From NCBI GenBank assembly GCA_030652715.1, contig JAUSQB010000259.1, positions 1-5,720 of the forward strand: a stretch of DNA of 5,720 nt. Reading direction: 5' to 3'. The position numbers and the translations under genes are program-made. Under the pieces are notes generated by a model, which was given only the letters and a program-made list of their open reading frames with translations, made no database searches and was not told the DNA's origin. Position 1 is the stretch's first letter; every line of letters begins with the position of its first letter. This document shows positions 5,391-5,720 of this stretch, in pieces. The stretch is from Rugosibacter sp. Lineage in GTDB: Bacteria > Pseudomonadota > Gammaproteobacteria > Burkholderiales > Rhodocyclaceae.

Positions 5391-5720
5391 CGCGGATGAA
5401 AGGTGACGATTGCGTTGCCAGCGGCGTCGCGCTTTGGTGTTGCTTGTGATGTTAACCGGGGCGCGGGCTTCCAGGCATGGCCGTAAACAATCTCAAAGCG
5501 CAACGGCCAGCGTCCTTCATGGTTGCGCGGCCAGGCAGAAAAAACCTTGCGCCAGGTGCGAAAAGACTGCTGCCCGAGAAATGCATCACGCACGCCCAAA
5601 TGGCGCTGGTCGGCAAGAAACTGGCGCGGGTGGCGATAGCTGAAATTGACCATTTCCATATCCATCACCGGGTCGGCAAATCCTGCAGCCACCAGCATGT
5701 CGCCGATGTCATGCATATCG
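5387..5720 (-). CDS. bioC: C-terminal part of a BioC-like malonyl-ACP O-methyltransferase; 5' end outside window
   Basis: BioC methylates the free carboxyl of malonyl-ACP with SAM, so fatty acid synthesis can build the pimeloyl moiety of biotin. The last 110 codons are visible, in frame to the right edge. DMHDIGDMLVAAGFADPVMD begins the visible part and is the typical BioC segment after the Rossmann fold. It is followed by a region like the family's insertion (LADQRHLGVRDAF) and then PLRFEIVYGHAWKP, the closing beta-strand motif. A short polar tail ends in VTFHPR before TGA. The SAM-binding motifs lie off the edge, so catalytic integrity cannot be judged. Related class I methyltransferases such as the NDUFAF5 group have similar C-termini, and no other biotin gene is visible next to it, so the symbol is likely rather than certain. 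The stop overlaps the ATG of the small basic ORF. Confidence 0.75.
   Translation of the reverse strand, partial: DMHDIGDMLVAAGFADPVMDMEMVNFSYRHPRQFLADQRHLGVRDAFLGQQSFRTWRKVFSAWPRNHEGRWPLRFEIVYGHAWKPAPRLTSQATPKRDAAGNAIVTFHPR

Noticed and set aside
5205..5449. Plus-strand open frames opposite the small basic ORF, Cys/Ala/Leu-rich and superficially like a small membrane or secreted peptide
   Set aside because: They arise as the antisense of Lys/Gln/Arg codons. The minus-strand ORF has a better context (ATGA coupling to bioC), and no ribosome site supports the plus-strand starts.

Overview
This window holds most of a pyruvate dehydrogenase (PDH) operon, read entirely on the minus strand (right to left). 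Upstream of it lie the tail of a BioC-type methyltransferase gene and a tiny, very basic hypothetical protein. The order aceE-aceF-lpdA, the homodimeric-type E1, an E2 with one lipoyl domain, and an E3 carrying its own N-terminal lipoyl domain are typical of Betaproteobacteria (the Neisseria/Ralstonia/Burkholderia type). The fairly GC-rich codon use and the BioC-like C-terminus fit that. I cannot resolve the genus.

Layout in the direction of transcription. 5720-5387: 3' part of a bioC-like gene. 5390-5202: 62-codon basic ORF whose ATG overlaps the bioC stop (ATGA). 5201-4997: about 205 bp of non-coding DNA, the only substantial gap. It holds an inverted repeat around a tandem ATAAACG heptamer, weak promoter-like hexamers, two hairpins and a tandemly duplicated Shine-Dalgarno block. 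4996-2282: aceE, 904 aa. 2278-965: aceF, 437 aa, starting 3 nt after the aceE stop. 946-1: lpdA, starting 18 nt after aceF, with 315 codons visible before it leaves the window.

The three PDH genes encode one machine. E1 (AceE) decarboxylates pyruvate on thiamine diphosphate and reductively acetylates the lipoyl arm of E2. E2 (AceF) transfers the acetyl group to CoA. E3 (LpdA) reoxidises dihydrolipoamide through FAD and a redox disulfide to make NADH. The AceF and LpdA lipoyl domains are about 62% identical over 77 ungapped residues, so the E3 lipoyl domain looks like an intra-operon copy of the E2 one.

All large genes here are conserved housekeeping genes with intact visible motifs. I see no mobile element, CRISPR array, tRNA or rRNA, and no sign of a new multi-gene system. 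The items most worth a second look are the structured aceE leader, the small basic ORF coupled to bioC, and the domain duplication within the operon.
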